A stretch of 64,000 bases of DNA from assembly GCA_045531955.1 (NCBI GenBank), contig JAZSFC010000043.1:124001-188000 (forward strand), read 5' to 3'. Source of the stretch: SIG299 sp045531955. Its GTDB lineage: Bacteria; Bacillota; Clostridia; Lachnospirales; Lachnospiraceae. A program made the translations under genes and the position numbers. Below the pieces are notes generated by a model. The model saw only the letters and a program-made list of their open reading frames with translations, made no database searches and had not been told where the DNA came from. Below, piece by piece: positions 63,246-64,000 of this stretch. Position 1 is the stretch's first letter, and each line of letters starts with the position of its first letter.

Positions 63246-64000
63246 TTATACATCCGCATCTAATTCCAGCCAAAACTCAACACCGTTAGAATGATTAATC
63301 ACTCCATACGGCTTATTGTGAGACTCCATAATTGCCTTGACAATAGACAAACCGATGCCGTTTCCGCCATATTCCCTGGTTCTTGCTTTATCCACTTTAT
63401 AAAATTTAATCCAGATTTTATCAAGCTCTTCTTCAGGAATCGGCTCCCCTGTATTGAATACGGACACTCTTACACGGCCTGCTTCGCGCAGCACCCTGAT
63501 GTCAATCACTTTTTCTCCCGTCACATGGTAAATTGCATTCGTCAGATAATTAGAAATTACTTCTTCTATCATGTACTCATCGGCCCAGACATCAACCGGC
63601 TCTGTTTGCCCGAATTGCACGCGGATATCCTGTTTCTTAATCAGAATTTCCGAATTATCCACAACAGAGCGAATCAGGGTAACAATATCGAACCGCTCCA
63701 GTTCCACCATGTCATGACCAAATTCTATCTGATTCAACGTAAGAAGCTTCTTCACCATCTTGTTCATTTTAGAAGCTTCATCAATAATTACATCACAATA
63801 AAACTCACGGTTTTCCGCATCATCGGAAATATTATCTTTTAATCCTTCCGCATAACCTTGTATCAGGGCAATCGGGGTTTTTAATTCATGGGTTACGTTG
63901 GATAAAAACTCCTTACGCATTTCATCCACCTGCACCTTCTGTTCAATGTCAGTCTGCAGCTGGTTGTTGGCACTCTTCAAATCAGAAATGGTATCCTCCA
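63246..64000 (-). CDS. Sensor histidine kinase, N-terminus cut by window edge
   Basis: About 250 residues are present; the frame is open to the right edge and a TTG at 63980 is not a true start. The visible part begins in the linker before the dimerisation helix (EDTISDLKSANNQLQ), as after a HAMP domain. H box FLSNVTHELKTPIALIQGY holds the phospho-His; N box is EEVISNYLTNAIYHV; G box is GNGIGLSIVKAIMESH. The sensor domain and probably the response-regulator gene lie outside the window. The layout fits an OmpR-type two-component system; target unknown. Confidence 0.9.
   Translation of the reverse strand, partial: EDTISDLKSANNQLQTDIEQKVQVDEMRKEFLSNVTHELKTPIALIQGYAEGLKDNISDDAENREFYCDVIIDEASKMNKMVKKLLTLNQIEFGHDMVELERFDIVTLIRSVVDNSEILIKKQDIRVQFGQTEPVDVWADEYMIEEVISNYLTNAIYHVTGEKVIDIRVLREAGRVRVSVFNTGEPIPEEELDKIWIKFYKVDKARTREYGGNGIGLSIVKAIMESHNKPYGVINHSNGVEFWLELDADV

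Noticed and set aside
1..64000. CRISPR arrays, transposons, integrases, tRNA or rRNA genes, defence islands
   Set aside because: I saw no regularly spaced repeats, no mobile-element proteins, no stable-RNA genes and no cluster of unknown genes resembling a defence system.

Overview
The window reads as chromosomal core genome of a low-GC, spore-forming Firmicute of class Clostridia, most likely Lachnospiraceae. The evidence is a spoIIGA-sigE-sigG cluster, a Spo0A-type regulator, an IspH-ribosomal S1 fusion, a meso-diaminopimelate type MurE (DNPR motif) and proteins with Thr/Pro/Glu-rich linkers that are common in that family. I cannot name the species. I support 59 protein genes; 58 lie on the minus strand and one (21750-22400) on the plus strand. 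I saw no tRNA, rRNA, CRISPR array, transposase, integrase or prophage gene. No gene-free stretch exceeds 300 bases.

Layout from left to right (transcription runs right to left): 1-1924, a secreted Ig-like protein (cut by the edge) and a transglutaminase-like lipoprotein behind their own promoter. 1936-3662, recA-recX with an SOS promoter. 3756-10281, rnc-smc-ftsY-ilvA. 10340-11741, plsX-acpP. 11749-21589, cheR, ispH-S1, cmk, an HI0933-family flavoprotein, a GerMN-like lipoprotein, pgsA, rimO, folD and cls. 21750-22400, the plus-strand DUF4397-like gene. 22582-23696, an ECF sigma factor and its probable membrane anti-sigma. 23744-26202, sporulation genes spoIIGA, sigE and sigG. 26231-36847, a division and cell-wall (dcw) cluster mraZ-rsmH-ftsL-PBP-PBP-murD-ftsW-ftsQ-ftsZ without mraY or murG. 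36884-38972, lgt and ychF. 39000-51175, the classic priA-def-fmt-yugP-rsmB-rlmN-stp-prkC-rsgA-rpe-thiN block. 51230-55759, murF, murE and glgA. 55845-58350, spo0A, a radical SAM protein and ung. 58375-62356, a zinc-ribbon membrane protein with hisH and hisF, then cheV. 62360-64000, a lipoprotein and an edge-truncated sensor histidine kinase.

The genes combine into envelope growth and division (Mur ligases, PBPs, Fts proteins, the PASTA kinase/phosphatase pair), translation and protein maturation (def, fmt, rsmB, rlmN, rimO, rsgA, S1), DNA maintenance (recA, recX, smc, priA, ung) and sporulation commitment (spo0A to spoIIGA/sigE to sigG).

Several regulatory sites can be read directly: a recA promoter flanked by two LexA-type boxes, a ten-base-period box array before mraZ, a spoIIGA promoter with a long spacer and Spo0A-box-like sites, a sigma-F/G-like promoter before sigG, and several sigma-A promoters and intrinsic terminators. 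I did not find a convincing novel multi-gene defence or mobile system. The most interesting points are regulatory architecture, an altered KTG motif in one PBP, unusual fusions or extra domains, and a few uncharacterised envelope proteins.
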